Shown one piece after another: positions 32,970 through 45,273 of a stretch of DNA of 64,000 nt (position 1 is the stretch's first letter; each line of letters starts with the position of its first letter). The DNA comes from Puffinus mauretanicus (taxonomy: Eukaryota > Chordata > Aves > Procellariiformes > Procellariidae). Position numbers and translations under genes: made by a program. The DNA is taken from positions 62,001 through 126,000 of the forward strand of contig JAJKFH010003358.1 of the NCBI GenBank assembly GCA_023333565.1, read 5' to 3'. Below the pieces are notes generated by a model that saw only the letters and a list, made by a program, of their open reading frames with translations, made no database searches and was not told the DNA's origin.

Positions 32970-35900
32970 GGCCATGTCTCTCCTTTATTTTTGGCATTCC
33001 AACAGTAACCACCCCACTTTTCAGTTTCTCACGTTGACCTATGATTGTGTCAAGAACCTGAGGTGTGGCACCAGCACTGGGCTTCTGACCTGCAGACCCG
33101 CTAGTGGTGTCCCTGCTCATGCAGCCAGGAAGTTGTAACTGAGCATGTTTTTCTCATGACGTGGCTCACCTGTGATACGTGAGGGCGTAAGGCAAAGACA
33201 AGCGCTGTTTGCAGGTGAGCGTGACCATTGCAGCATCTACCCTCAGAGCTACAGAGCTAAGTGGGCAACAGCTTTCCTCTGCAAATGTGCAAGACTGCCA
33301 ATACTTTCACATTTCTGCATCAGGAGAAAAGCACCTGGGCCAAAAAGCCCACTTTTTAGCGAGGCAAAGGGTGGAAAAAAAGACACTTCCTAGACTAGCC
33401 AATATCCCGATAGAGATGCACTTTTTGTTTTTAGAAAGAAGCTGCATTCTGCACCCAGGTGAAAGTTAGTTGAAACTGGTACCTGCTGGTCTTCTTTCTG
33501 CTTAGTTCGTCCTCAGTTCTTTCTGTCCTCTGAAAAACTGCAGTGACAAACAAGCCAGCCTGCTGAGTTTATAATCAGACCAATACTAACAAAGAATGTC
33601 ATTCCCAAATAGTGAGATGGTTGTAAGCTATTGGGAAAGTCATGAATCATCTCCCATTCTGCACGTTCAAATTCTTCACTATTTTCTCCCTACCATTGAT
33701 TTAACCGTAACTTGCTTTAAAATAGCACTTGAAATTCCGAATTTTTCGTAACGGTAAGTTCTTGGTACCATAATAGAAACGTTGTGCTGAGAAGGCACTA
33801 TAAACATATGGCAATGTTTGTATATATACATTTTGTCTTCCCTTAGATGAAGTAATTTTGTAATTTGAAACCTTAGTGGAACGATCTTTGGTTTTATCAT
33901 GATCAGACATCTAAGTGCCAGCCCTCTGCTACAGCCCCCCGTGAATACAGCATATTCAAGTTGCTTAAGCACCAAATTAGACTTTCAGTTTCCACTTAGC
34001 TGTCATTTTTTTCGTTCCTCTTAATTTTCATATTTAAATGAAGAGTTTAAGTATTTGCTTACTTGGGGAAAAAACAGTGCTATCCTTGTCCTGTTATGAT
34101 AAGCTATGTATTGGAAGGGCAGAAAGCTGAGACCACCAAGAAGATACTTAGAAGAGGGGGAAGAATTTTAGAGCCCTAAGTTGGATGTTCTTCAGGTGGC
34201 CAAAACTGAGGAGGGGGAAGAAGACCTACAGGTAGCTAAAGGGAAGCACAGGAGAGCAGCTGGGAGCCAACAGTGTGATGTGGGCATAAGGAAGTGCTCC
34301 ACTGCAGTGTGTCAGGCAAAGTATTTTCAGGAACTGTGGAGAAGAGCTAATGCCATTGCACAGAGCCCAGCTCATCTGACGGGGTTGCTCTGCTGGTCCT
34401 TCACGTACAAGAAAGATGAAGTCCCCCTGGAATAACTGGAGAGGAGAGCTGCAGGGATTGCTGGGACATGGGAGATGGAGGTGCGTGATGACATCAGGAG
34501 TTCTTGATTTGCTTCGGCTAGAAGAGCAAGTGGGAGAAGAGTGGGGTGACTCCTGTAAATGCAGAAGAGGGAAATACCATTTAGGGAGAACAGTTACCAA
34601 GCCTGAAGGTGTGGGCACCAGAGAAAATGTGTGCCACCTGGCCCTGAGTAAATTTAGGCTGAAAACTGGAAGAAAACTCTTAAGGCTTAGAAGATTTGGG
34701 TTCTGCAACAGCCTTCCAGTGGAAATAAAGAAAGTAGAAAGCACCCAGCCAACCCCTTATTGCTTAACATGGAGTTCAGTGAGTTTATGATGGGCCCGGA
34801 GATCTCTTCCAATCTCTCCTTCCTCCAAATTAACTGCCTCTTCAGGCATTGTCTTTCAAGGTATGTGTTCCCTGTTCACTTTTTAATTGCTCTCATGTCC
34901 TCTTGTTTGAAGGACTGAACTGTTGCTGATCGAGTATTTTGATGGCAAGAAGTGCTATGCTGACAGGATCGCTTCACTTGTGGATCATGCTTAGGTACTT
35001 GCTGACCCTTCCCATTTTCTGTCCCCATTTCTGTCCCCATCACTTCTTGTTACTAGATCCTTTGATAGTGCCTTGTCTCTTTGCAAACGCTTAATACCTT
35101 TTGTTCCCTTTTCTATTTAAAAGCAAGAAGTTTAAAAACAAAAACCAAACAACCCCCCACATACACACACCTTCTACCTGTTTGTCACAGTAAGGGAAAC
35201 AATTAATTCCAGTTGAACATTGGGTTTGAAGCCAGATGCTCTTTAGGCTGTATTCTTAAGATAATGAGCCACTCTTCTATGCTAGAGTTAGTGGATGAGC
35301 TTGGTTTATTCATATTGCTTTCTTCTGCTTCTGTTTACTGCTGCTCTAAGAGAGTACTGAAAAAACCTACCCTGCGTATGTTAGCGTGAGATGCTGTCTG
35401 AGGGAAGACTTGTGGCAGCACCTGTGGTATTGAATTAAACAGCACCGGTGAGTGTTCCCGTGAACTGGACCTTGATCATCTGCAGTGCTAAATCGTTTGG
35501 AGGTTTACAGGTACAGGTTTGTCCCATGTCAGCTGGAAAGCTCCACAAAGTCCTCGGCACCACTCACGAGTGGGAATGGGCCAGGGGATTTCCCCGTGGG
35601 CATTTTGGATGCAGTTACTCTGCATCCAAATTTTGCACAACAAAACACAACCAAATGGACAAGGGTAATTGTGCCGGTTGGCCTCCATTCCAGGGAATGG
35701 TCCCGGGCACGTGTAATTTATTGTTGTAGAGAGAGTTTTTGTATAGTTCCGGGAAAGGAAATTGGAAAATGTGAGTGCATGCTTAGTGAGACCTGGGGAA
35801 GGTTACTTATCTTTGGTGTCTGATCATTAGTGAAGTTGGTGTCTCAGCAATACAGCGAGGATAACGCTTCCGTTTGTCTCACACTGTGGCTGTTGTGCGA

Positions 35901-36806
35901 GACGTTTGGGCCACAGACTGTCTCCCTCTCTCTAGATGACACTCTGTTAAATTGGGCCCCTGCATTGCTTCCAAGGCACTCCCCCAAAACCAGACATTTA
36001 GTCTTCATAATGATGAAGAGCAACCACCGTTCTGAGTGGAAAAGCCACTCCATGAGTCGTGCAGTGCCAGTGTTCGTTGCTTTCTCTTCTTGTCGTTTTC
36101 CGAGCTCCTGAAGTGCAGGAAGGCTGGAGGCGAGAAGCTGTCAGCATCAAATACTCGGAGGAAGAACATTTATATCTCCATTTTACTTTCCTCAATTATT
36201 GACTGTATTGGCAGGGCAACAAGTAGGCAGGCAGGTTGCCTGGCCAGTGCCTGTGCGGTTCTGGCACAGAGGATCAAGCGCTTTGTGCTTCAGAGCTGTC
36301 AGGCTGGCACTTTTCACCACTAAATGCAGCTCTAGATTAAAGCTAAATGAAAATAGAAATTTTGCTTCAGAGCTTGACCGTGTCATTTCGTTCCATCCTT
36401 TTACTTGTTCAGTGGCTACGGAAGGGAGCCACTCCCTTGGTAGGAGCATCCACTGAGTTATAAACATGCGTGATATCAGAGCATCTTTGTGTATATTTAC
36501 GCATGAGATCATTACAGCTGCTGTTTTAAAGATCTCTGTAGTACATGAAACCTTTGGCAGTAAAATTGTAAATCCACGCAATGGTGTGTTAAGCACACAA
36601 ATCCAATTAAATCCTTTAAAGAACCTTGAAAGCCTCTCCCAGAGGGTACAGAAATGGTTATTTGTGATTCTCTTGAGCTGCCTTTTATGGCAGCTTGCTT
36701 AGAGTGTCTGTGGCAAGTAGTCTTCCGGGGGCTTAACGCTGCACATGGTAGGTTCTTGAAACAAGCAAATGGATAAACTTAAGACTTGGTTTTACTCTTT
36801 TAACAG
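32970..36806. other. BBX-like intron, no other gene recognised
   Basis: Short frames only. About 34170-34800 has a run of plus-strand frames resembling no family I know. A perfect hairpin lies at 35604-35630. Confidence 0.4.
35604..35630. repeat. Perfect 11 bp hairpin
   Basis: TTTGGATGCAG (35604-35614) and CTGCATCCAAA (35620-35630) are exact inverted copies around the five-base loop TTACT. No T-run follows and no gene ends here. Function is unknown. Confidence 0.75.
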
Positions 36807-36874
36807 CTCCTACCCAAATGGGAGGCCTGAGTAGGCTGCTTTTAGCAGGGGAACATGCCCTGACTGCGCAAGAG
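36807..36874 (+). pseudogene. BBX: BBX-like next exon
   Basis: Bounded by TTTTAACAG and GTAAGG. The two leading bases complete the codon left open by the 28077-28275 exon, and 22 codons follow: PTQMGGLSRLLLAGEHAL then TAQE. This is the BBX sequence expected immediately after the FGMA of the previous exon, with a few substitutions and no stop. Order, strand, phase and splice sites all agree with one gene. It is labelled pseudogene because of the stop in the partner exon and the failure to find further BBX exons to the right. Confidence 0.82.
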
Positions 36875-38275
36875 GTAAGGAACTCTCTTCTCTCCCTTAC
36901 CGTGAGCCCTCAGTTTAAAGAGAGCTCTGAAGAGGAATGTTTGACCAGTGGGAAATGAAATTTAAGATACCTACCTCAGGTGCGTCTGAAGTGTGAGCCC
37001 TGTGATACGAGTCTTGTATCCCAACCATGAATGTAGAGGTTGGGCCCAGTTTTTATATGGGTTCAATATTAACTCTGCTGACTGAATATTTGATCAGACC
37101 AGGCAAGTCTGCCCTCTTGAGAGGATAGTGTCACGGGTGGAAAGGTTGAAATACAGTGACTGTTAACAAACAGGCGGTTTCCAAACTGTTTTGGGCAAGG
37201 ATTTCATGTGCTTGTGTAATGCCTCACACAACTGTGGCCTTGGCACTAACAGCAAAATAAATACCTGATAATTTCCATACAGTCAATGTCATTATGTACC
37301 CATTCTGAAACCATGCAAGTGCTAACAAGCAATCAAAGTATTGCAGGATATTCCTATTCACTAAGTCTTTATGTCTAAAAAGAAGTTTGTAGTTCAATTG
37401 CCATCAAAACCATTTTGTTTTTACGAAGGAGTCTAGTAAATAAAAGTGTTCCTGCATGTCTCCAGTAGAGCTGAGATCTCTGGTCTTTCTTTAGACTGAT
37501 TATTATTTATGATCTATTTTTTGGGCCAGCTTTGAGAATTGTTCAAAAGGTGGCTTGGTAAAATAGGTAGTCACTGCCATAAACCTCTAGCCTGGAAAGA
37601 AGAGCCGTGGAAGCGAGGAGGGTTTCTTTTTTCTTTTTTTTTTTTTTTTGTTGTAATTGGGAGGAAAAGCAATAATTAACTATCTATGTGTGATACCTCC
37701 AAATGCAAAATGTGACGTGGATTGCTCCTGTACTGCCAAGACTGAGCCAAGACTCCTCAATGCTTTGCAGACTGGTTTGAGCAGTGGAAATCTTTGTGCA
37801 GATGTGGGTACTGGCTTTCTGTGCTGCAGTTAGAATCATGATGGGTCAGAAATTAGCCTGTACTTACTAATGAGTTACTGTATTTTAATTGCCCTATGCT
37901 ATCTCAGAAGCAGGTAAGTGTCAGAGCGCTTTCCCAGGGAATAAAACTACACATCTCTGATTCTTTCAGAGGGTCCCCTATGTAAACTGCATCCTCCGGA
38001 AGACTCTGGGTGCTTGGTATTCTCAAAGGGACCCAAATGGATGAAGTTCAGTCCTCCTGACTGCATGTCAGCAGGAATTACGTTTCCAGCTGTGCTTCTG
38101 TGCACTGAGAAACTTCCTCAGTTTCTTTGCTTGGCAGACCTGGTGTGTCTTCCATTCTCCTTTGCTTCCTTTTGTTTCAGTGTTTCAGTGGTGATTAAAT
38201 ACGCAGCCAATATTCCTTAGGCTTGTGTTTCCCCAAATGCAGTAAATATCCGAAACCTATTTAGACTTGGGTAAC
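36875..38275. other. No further BBX exon or other gene confirmed
   Basis: A splice-acceptor-like CTTTCAG near 37971 is followed by a plus-strand open frame to 38217, but its translation does not match BBX convincingly. The rest is AT-rich. Confidence 0.4.
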
Positions 38276-38653
38276 TGTGTTATAAGGGGCCTCAAACAAG
38301 AATACACCCAAGGACATAATTTGCAACTGTGAATGGTCCATCCTGGTGGAGTGTAGATAAACCAGCAGACGCCAATTGAAACCAAGATAAGGAACGTGAA
38401 AACTTTACAAACAGAGAGATAAGCAAAGACAAGACCATATATGGAAAAGAAGAATAGAATGATTATGTATAATTCTTCTGGGAGATCCAATGTATATGTA
38501 TGATGTAGGACGATATAAGCTGTAACTGATGCAACACGCAGCATGCATGTTAGGAGGAACGATCCCCTGTGCATCCAGCGCTGTTAATAAAGAGAATGCC
38601 TGCTTCTTAATGCTGCCTTGGGGTTAAGAGGTTTATTCCCGATTTTGGTGACA
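38276..38653 (+). mobile_element. Solo LTR, third family
   Basis: Starts TGTGTTATAAGGGGCC and ends near GATTTTGGTGACA, with AATAAAGAGAATGCCTGCTT as polyadenylation region, about 380 bp. That region resembles the one in the 25955-26545 LTR. The exact ends are uncertain because I see no target duplication. Confidence 0.6.
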
Positions 38654-38679
38654 ACTTAACAGGACTTCTGGCTTCCCAT

Positions 38680-39038
38680 TGTCCTGGTTTCAGCTGGGAT
38701 AGAGTTAATTTTCTTCCTCGTAGCTCGTATAGTGCTGTGTTTTGGATTTAGTATGAGAATGATGTTGATAACAGAGTGATGTTTTAGTTGTTGCTAAGTA
38801 GTGTTTATCCTGAGTCAAGGACTCTTCAGCTTCCCATGCTCTGCCAGGTGCACAAGAAGCTGGGAGGGAGCATAGCCAGCACAGCTGACCCAAACTGGCC
38901 AAAGGGGTATTCCATACCATATGAGGTCATGCTCGGTGTATAAGCTGGGGGGCAGCGATCACTGCTCGGGGACTGGCTGGGCAGTTGGGTTGGTGGGTGG
39001 TGAGCAATTGCATCGTGCATCACTTGCTCTCTACATTC

Positions 39039-39081
<43 letters not shown>

Positions 39082-39261
39082 TACTACTACTACTACTACA
39101 ATTATTTTACTTTATTTAAATTATTAAACTGTTCTTATCTCAACCCCCAAGTTTTCTTACTTTTATTCTTCTGATTCTCTTCCCCATCCCACTGGAGGTG
39201 GGGGGGAGTGAGCGCAGCAGCTGTGTGGTGTTTAGTTGCTGGCTACGGTTAAACCACGACA
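38680..39261 (+). mobile_element. ERVL-like solo LTR, full length
   Basis: 582 bp from TGTCCTGGTTTCAGCTGGGA to GGTTAAACCACGACA. It shows a GTATAAG promoter element after the CATGCTC segment and the polyadenylation region TTTATTTAAATTATTAAACT. An expanded (TTA)n(CTA)n microsatellite occupies about 39037-39100. The flanks do not match, so no target duplication supports the ends here. The family has 5 bp duplications elsewhere in the window. Confidence 0.9.
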
Positions 39262-39285
39262 CCGTGCTCGCGAGTGTGGACAGAG

Positions 39286-40038
39286 CGTGATGGTGTGCTC
39301 CCCCTGCCCCCAGCCTGACTTTTTCCCTAACCCTGCCCAAGCGATAATCACCTGTGTGGACCGTGATGGATGCAGATAACAACACAATAGGCGATGTATT
39401 CACCTAACCACAGTGCTGATCAATGGGTGACTCAAGCCAAATTTGGAAGAAACTAACTGCAGTCGGTGTGTAAATATGACTATGAGTCAATCATCTTACC
39501 CCCATAAATAGTGGGCAGCCCAAGAGCCCTTTCAGCTCTCCTGCACGGCAGCGGGCTGCATGCCAGGATCTCCCCTTGAGTAGGGACGCCTCTCAGGGTT
39601 ACTCCTCGAGGTTGAGAGATTCCTTGCTGCAACAGATCTGTGGTAAGTGACTAATAGCATGCTAAACTTGGAAATCTTAGCTAAGTGATATAAAGGATTG
39701 ATTGCGCGTATATAGTCCTTTAGACATAAACCATTGACCAAGCCTGGGACTAGGACTGGATCCAGCCGTACCTAGACTCCTCTCTGAGAAGGAGTTTAGA
39801 AAGCAAGGGGGTCCTTTCTGAACATCATGACTCAACAGGAGGGTCTCCCTGACAGTTTTGTCTGACCCTGTCCTCCATGCAGTAACTAATCAAGTGTACC
39901 TTGCCATCGAACCTTGTTAACTCACTGTCGCATTTACTATCCAACTTTGTTAAATTGCTGTCTTACATCAATAAACATATAGCTACTTCTCTTTTACGAG
40001 TGAAGTGCGTCTCTCCCTCTTACTCCATCTGCGACACA
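39286..40038 (+). mobile_element. Solo LTR of the same family as the decayed provirus at 58506
   Basis: About 753 bp, from CGTGATGGTGTGCTCCCCCT (first base changed from T) to CTCCATCTGCGACACA, with AATAAACATATAGCTACTTC near the 3' end. It matches the reverse of 58506-59320 throughout. It lies 25 bp after another LTR. Confidence 0.85.
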
Positions 40039-40869
40039 GAGGAGACATAAGATGCTCATCTTTGCATGCCTATGGGTCAACCTATGGTTGGATTTCCATG
40101 CTTATGCTTGGGAACAGTTTCACCCTCAAGCCAGTGTTCGGGAGGTTAGCAGAACATGCTAGGAGGTGGTATGACAGGCTCAATAAGAAAAGCTCAAGAA
40201 TTAATTGCAGAATTGGTAAGCTGCTTTCCTCTTCAGTGGAGGTTTTTTAGTTATGTTGCATTACAGTTAGTATTGGCATGGGGGACTCGCGTAATTGTTG
40301 AGATATTTATTGTCAGCGAAGAGGTTCAGTAGTTGCTTAATTATGGGAAATACATATATACTGTTTTTATGTGCTTGTAATTATATAAATATGTAATCTA
40401 TCTAAACCCCTGGCATTTCTATTTAAAAAAAAGGACAGATGCAGTGTAATTTTTAAAAGAATGCTCTAAATGATATCGTGTAGTCTTGATTATCATTAAA
40501 GTATGTGCATGTACACATGCCTATATGTGGTTCTTCAACTGGGGAACCGCCAGAGTTAAGATTGCCTGTCAACATGCAGTGTGCCTGCTTGTGTATATGT
40601 ATGTTTATGCAGACTTGGGTGGCCTTATAAGCACAGGTTTTAAATACTATTACAATCTTTAAAATTGTTACTATAAATGAAGGCAGCACTGGCATAGTTT
40701 GCTCAGAACTTGGTGAAGATGAGGGAAATTATACTTAGAGGTCTGCTAATCCCACATAAATGTATTCAGCACCCACTGATTTTCTGTCAAGTGTATGTTA
40801 AATGGATGTATAGAGACTTTTCAAGTCAGGTGTTTAACCTTCGAGTTGTCAGAAGCCCAGATGTCAGGT
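40039..40869. other. Unique AT-rich sequence, no gene recognised
   Basis: Only short frames. Confidence 0.45.
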
Positions 40870-41005
40870 TGTTGTGGTTTAACCCGGCAGGCAGCCAAAC
40901 ACCACACAGCTGCTTGCTCACTCCACGCCTCCACCCCCCCCCCAGTGGGATGGGGAGAGAATCGGAAGGGTAAGAGTGAGAAAAACTCAGAAAAGGAAGG
41001 GAAAA

Positions 41006-41068
<63 letters not shown>

Positions 41069-41388
41069 CAAAATGAATGATGCACAATGCAATTGCTCAC
41101 CATCCGCGCTGACTGATAACCAAGTAGCGATCGCTACTTCCTGGAACACGCCTACCATTCATATACTGAGCATGACGTCACATGATATGGAATACCCCGT
41201 TGGCCAGCTGTCCTGGCTATGCTCCCTCCCAGCCTCTCATGCATTTGGTAGGGCATGGAAGCTGTCCTTGACTAGCAGGGTACTTAGCAACAACTGAAAA
41301 CTTCAGTGTGTTATCAACATTCTCCTCATACTAATCCAAAACACAGACTAGGAAGAAATTTAACTGTATCCCAGCCGAAACCAGGACA
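40870..41388 (-). mobile_element. ERVL-like solo LTR
   Basis: Reverse copy of the 38680 type, from TGTTGTGGTTTAACCC to GAAACCAGGACA, with an (ATT)n expansion at 41007-41066. Flanks CAGGT (40865-40869) and CGGGT (41389-41393) fit a 5 bp target duplication with one change. Confidence 0.9.
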
Positions 41389-41632
41389 CGGGTAACAAAG
41401 AGAACAGGCACCAGTGGGAGAAGGGGAAAAGGCACAACAGCCTTTACAAAATTGCCTTGGGACTTCAGTCGCCGTCTCTGTATGTCACTGGTTATGTTCC
41501 TATTTTTCTGATTTTTTTTCAATAGACTGGAGAGTTTTCTTCTGATAACAGAATTCCATGTCAGTACATGATTGATTTTCAAGCAGCGGCTAGAGTTACT
41601 AAGCAGATAGGCAGGAGAAGTCATAGACCTTA
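41389..41632. other. Spacer between two LTRs
   Basis: No gene or repeat recognised. Confidence 0.45.
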
Positions 41633-42155
41633 TGTTGTGGTTTAATCTGGCAGGCAACCAAATACCACGCAGCTGCTCACTCACTCTCCCGCCACCCCCC
41701 CAGTGGGACGAAGAGAGAATCGGAAGGGTAACAGTGAGAAAAACTCATGGGTTGAGATAAAGACAGTTTAATAGAACAGAAAAGGGAAAATAATGATAAT
41801 AAATAATGATAGAATATACAAAATGAGTGATGCACAATGCAATTGCTCACCACCCGCGCTGACCAATAACCAAGTAGCGATCGGTACTTCCTGGATCACG
41901 CCTACCATTCATATACTGAGCATGACGTCACATGGTATGGAATACCCCATTAGCCAGCTGGGCTGGCTGTCCTGATTATGTTCCCTCCCATCTTGTGTAC
42001 CTAGCTCAGTCAGTAGGCATGGGAGCTGTCCTTGGACTAGGAGGGCACTTAGCAACAACTGAAAACATCAGTGTGTTATCAACATTCTCCTCATACTAAA
42101 TCCAAAACACAGCACTAGGAAGAAATTTAACCCTATTCCAGCTGAAACCAGGACA
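41633..42155 (-). mobile_element. ERVL-like solo LTR with exact target duplication
   Basis: Reverse copy of the same family, TGTTGTGGTTTAATC to GAAACCAGGACA. CCTTA is present exactly on both sides (41628-41632 and 42156-42160), fixing the ends and the 5 bp duplication size of this family. Confidence 0.93.
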
Positions 42156-42160
42156 CCTTA

Positions 42161-44610
42161 CCAGCAGTAAACAAAGGACTTGGGCTTCCACCTGGCTTTG
42201 GGGTCCTTTCATCAGTTATGCAAGACTGTGGTGCATATATGAGCGTATTTTGTTGAATACCCGAACAGAAACGCCACATAGGTCTGCTCTAGCTACTGTC
42301 GTTGCGCTAGGCAAAGCCTGATCCTCTCACTTTCTCACAGCGGGTTTATTAGCAGAAGGCCTGAAGCTGGGTGAGGAGCGCTCCTCGCTTGCCCACTTAC
42401 CCCCCTGCACTTCTCCCTTACTTGCCCGTCAGGCCCTTTGCTTGCCTTACAGCAGCACCTCGTGGCCTGTCTGTAGGTTACTGCCCAGAAATCCCGGGAT
42501 TTGTTGTGTAGTCCAAAACCTGGCTCCTCTACCAGTTTCCCCCTTACCGCTCCTCTGCACATCAGGACGGCGTTAAAGCCTCGCATCAGTGGGTGCAGAA
42601 GGTGAGCCAGGGGCTGTCCTTCGCCTTCGCTCGGTGTGATGCGTTTTAGAGCAGGTTATGGTAACCTGCAAGGGAAGGGGAGGCTACAGAGGCAGTATCC
42701 TTGTGGTTTCCTTCTCTTTGAGAACAAAAAGTTGTCTTGCATGCGATGCTGGGTCTGCGCAGGGTGGTATTGCCCAGGGTGTAAATCAGAAATGAAAAAT
42801 CTCTTGGTGCAACTGAGGGTAAGTCGGGAGGAGGGAAGAGGAGAAGAAATGAGATGTTGAGGACGTTCTATTACAGCAGGAAATAAAACGTATGCAATGG
42901 CACTATCTGGGCATCCACTCTCTCCGATAATTACTTTAATGCTTTGATCAGGTTCAGCCTGATCAGTCAGAAGTCCTGGAGGTAATAAATTTCCCACAAG
43001 TTGGGAGTGTGGGGGGAGCCGCTAAGTAGAAGAAACAAGCTCAGATGAGTGCTTCTGTCAAGCAAAGGCAACAGCATTAACCTTTGAAAGATAACGGAAA
43101 TTGACAGGAAAGGTAGGGTTGTTCTAACCACATGAGTTACTTACTGGGCACGAAAAATCTGTCCTTCACACACAAAGCTGTGAGAAACTGGGCTTCACAC
43201 CTCCCACGGCTTGTGGTTCCTGTACCGCAAGGTGAACAGGCCCCAGCACGTGGCCTCAGAGGCAACGAGAAGGCTCGTCCTCACTCTCTGCGCCCACCCG
43301 GGGAGCGAGCGCCTTACAGTGCTGGTATTGCAGAGGCCGAGCTGTAACAGCCCCTCTGGGGAGGGCTTTTCCACTCCCGCACAGTGCTCCTGGGGTGGTG
43401 CGGGTCAATGGCTCCCAAATCAGAGCTGGTTTGTGCTGTGCCAGCTCGGGCGCGTGTTGACACGTTCACGTGGACGTGCCCCTAGATAGGAAAAGGAAGC
43501 TCTGGTCTCCGTTACGGCGTGTGGGCAGAGTTCAGACGTGCGTGGCCCTGCAGCGCCGGCCTCGGGGAGCAGAGAGGTTTCACACGGCTTCCTCGTTCAC
43601 ATCGCGCCTCGTAAGCAAAATAGCGCCCTTTCGTATGGCATATCGAGTAGGTGCCGCTCGCGAACAAACCGCTTCAATTGACCCCACAAACCAAGGTACG
43701 TTAGGCAGCTGGTCAAACTGCAGAAAATTTAAGTGATATTGGGAACTAAATCCCAAGTCTGACTATGCCTGGGAGAATCCCACCAGTGAAGTGGCCTGAA
43801 ATAACCAAAGGAGCGCTCATACATGCAAGCAGCATCCTTACATATTCCACACCAGTGCAGAGACTCAGACCTTCAGAGGCGGGTCACTCAACGGCAGCAA
43901 GATCGTTATGCGTCTCTGGTACAATCCACGCTGCTGCTGAGGCACAAACGTCTTAACTAATACAGAATCATGAGAAAAGCAGTAATAAACATTACATCAG
44001 TGAAAACAGTGACACAAACCATTGAAAAAGCAAAAGGACAGGCCTTAAAAATATGTTATTTCTAACCCATTGAACAAGCAAAAGACAGGGCTTAAAAATA
44101 CGTATTTGTAAGCCTTTGGGGTGGTGTACTCCCATAGTACACTGAGAACACCTCCTGCTTGGTGTTTAATAAATATAATGGAAGCATAGTTCATAGGAGG
44201 CTCTTTTACTGCTTGGTTTTATGGCAGGGAAGAAACAAGTTTGACTATGTACATAAGCAAATAGTCGTGTATTGTAGTTCCTCTTGGCCTGTGGGTTACT
44301 ACACTTGGAACTAGTGTTTTCAGGGGAGTATGGGTAGCAGATTCCTGAAACAAAATACCAGTGGTGCTATTGCAGTGCTTAAGCATCTTGGACAAACAGC
44401 AGCAGGAGCAGCAGTACAAGCTGCATGTGCTAGAGGTCTGCTTATTCTGTGGTGCTTTGTGCTTATGGGCAACAGATGTAGTTGCTAGCTAAATCTCATG
44501 TGTGCATTCACTAGTAAATGCTATTGACATACTTCTTTTGGTAATAAGATAAAAACCACATTTGCATTGAAATGTTGTAAAGAAACTGAAATTTCATGAA
44601 AAATTAAAAA
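42161..44610. other. No confirmed gene; CpG-rich patch at 43200-43700
   Basis: Around 43637-43697 an ATG frame ends at a donor-like AACCAAG/GTACGT inside CpG-rich sequence. It is too short to identify. At 44022-44113 a 45 bp stretch (CATTGAAAAAGCAAAAGGAC and following) is imperfectly repeated in tandem. Confidence 0.3.
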
Positions 44611-45273
44611 TTCATAGAATCATAGAATAGTTTGGATTGGAAGGGACCTTTAAAGGTCATCTAATCCAACCCCCCTGCCATGGGCAGGGACATCTTCAAC
44701 TAGATCAGGTTGCTCAGAGCCCCGTCCAAACCTTGAATGTTTCCAAGGATGGGGCATCTACCGCCTCTCCGGGCATCCTGTTCCAGTGTTTCACCACCCT
44801 CATTGTAAAAAAGTTCTTCCTTATATCTAGTCTAGATCTACCCTCTTTTACTTTAAATCCATTACCCCTTGTCCTGTTGCAACAGGCCCTGCTAAAAAAT
44901 TTGTCTCCATCTTTCTTATAAGCCCCCTTTAAATACTGAAAAGCTGCAGTAAGGTCTCCCTGAAGCCTTCTCTTCTCCAGGCTGAATAACCCCAACTCTC
45001 TCAGTGTTTCTTCATAGGAGAGGTGTTCTATCCCCCTGAACATTTTCATGGCCCTCCTCTGGACTTGCTCCAACAGGTCCATGTCTTTCTTGTGTTGAGA
45101 GCTCCAGAGCTGGGCACAGTACTGCAGGTGGGGTCTCACCAGAGCAGAGTAGAGGGACAGAATCACCTCTCTTGACGTGCTGGCCACGCTGCTTTTGATG
45201 CAGCCCAGGAGAGAGGTGGCCTTCTGGGCTGCGAGCGCACATTGTCGGCTCATGTCCAGCTTTTCATCCACCA
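44611..45273 (-). mobile_element. CR1 LINE, 5'-truncated, with the C-terminal part of its reverse-transcriptase ORF
   Basis: The minus strand ends with AACTATTCTATGATTCTATG, the CR1 3' signature. The minus frame (to 44714) encodes the conserved C-terminal segment after the reverse transcriptase, including SALVRPHLQYCAQLW and RRLQGDLTAAFQYLKG. It is cut at about 45273, where a minisatellite begins. CR1 is the main LINE of birds. This copy is too short to move. Confidence 0.93.

Noticed and set aside
32881..33120. 79-codon minus-strand frame with gag-like composition
   Set aside because: There are no zinc knuckle, homology region or neighbouring viral frames to support it.
34181..34790. Plus-strand frames with Lys/Glu-rich sequence
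   Set aside because: Two short frames without a recognisable domain or a repeat-family match.
37972..38217. Possible next BBX exon after 36874
   Set aside because: It has an acceptor-like CTTTCAG and an open frame, but the translation does not match BBX convincingly in the required phase.
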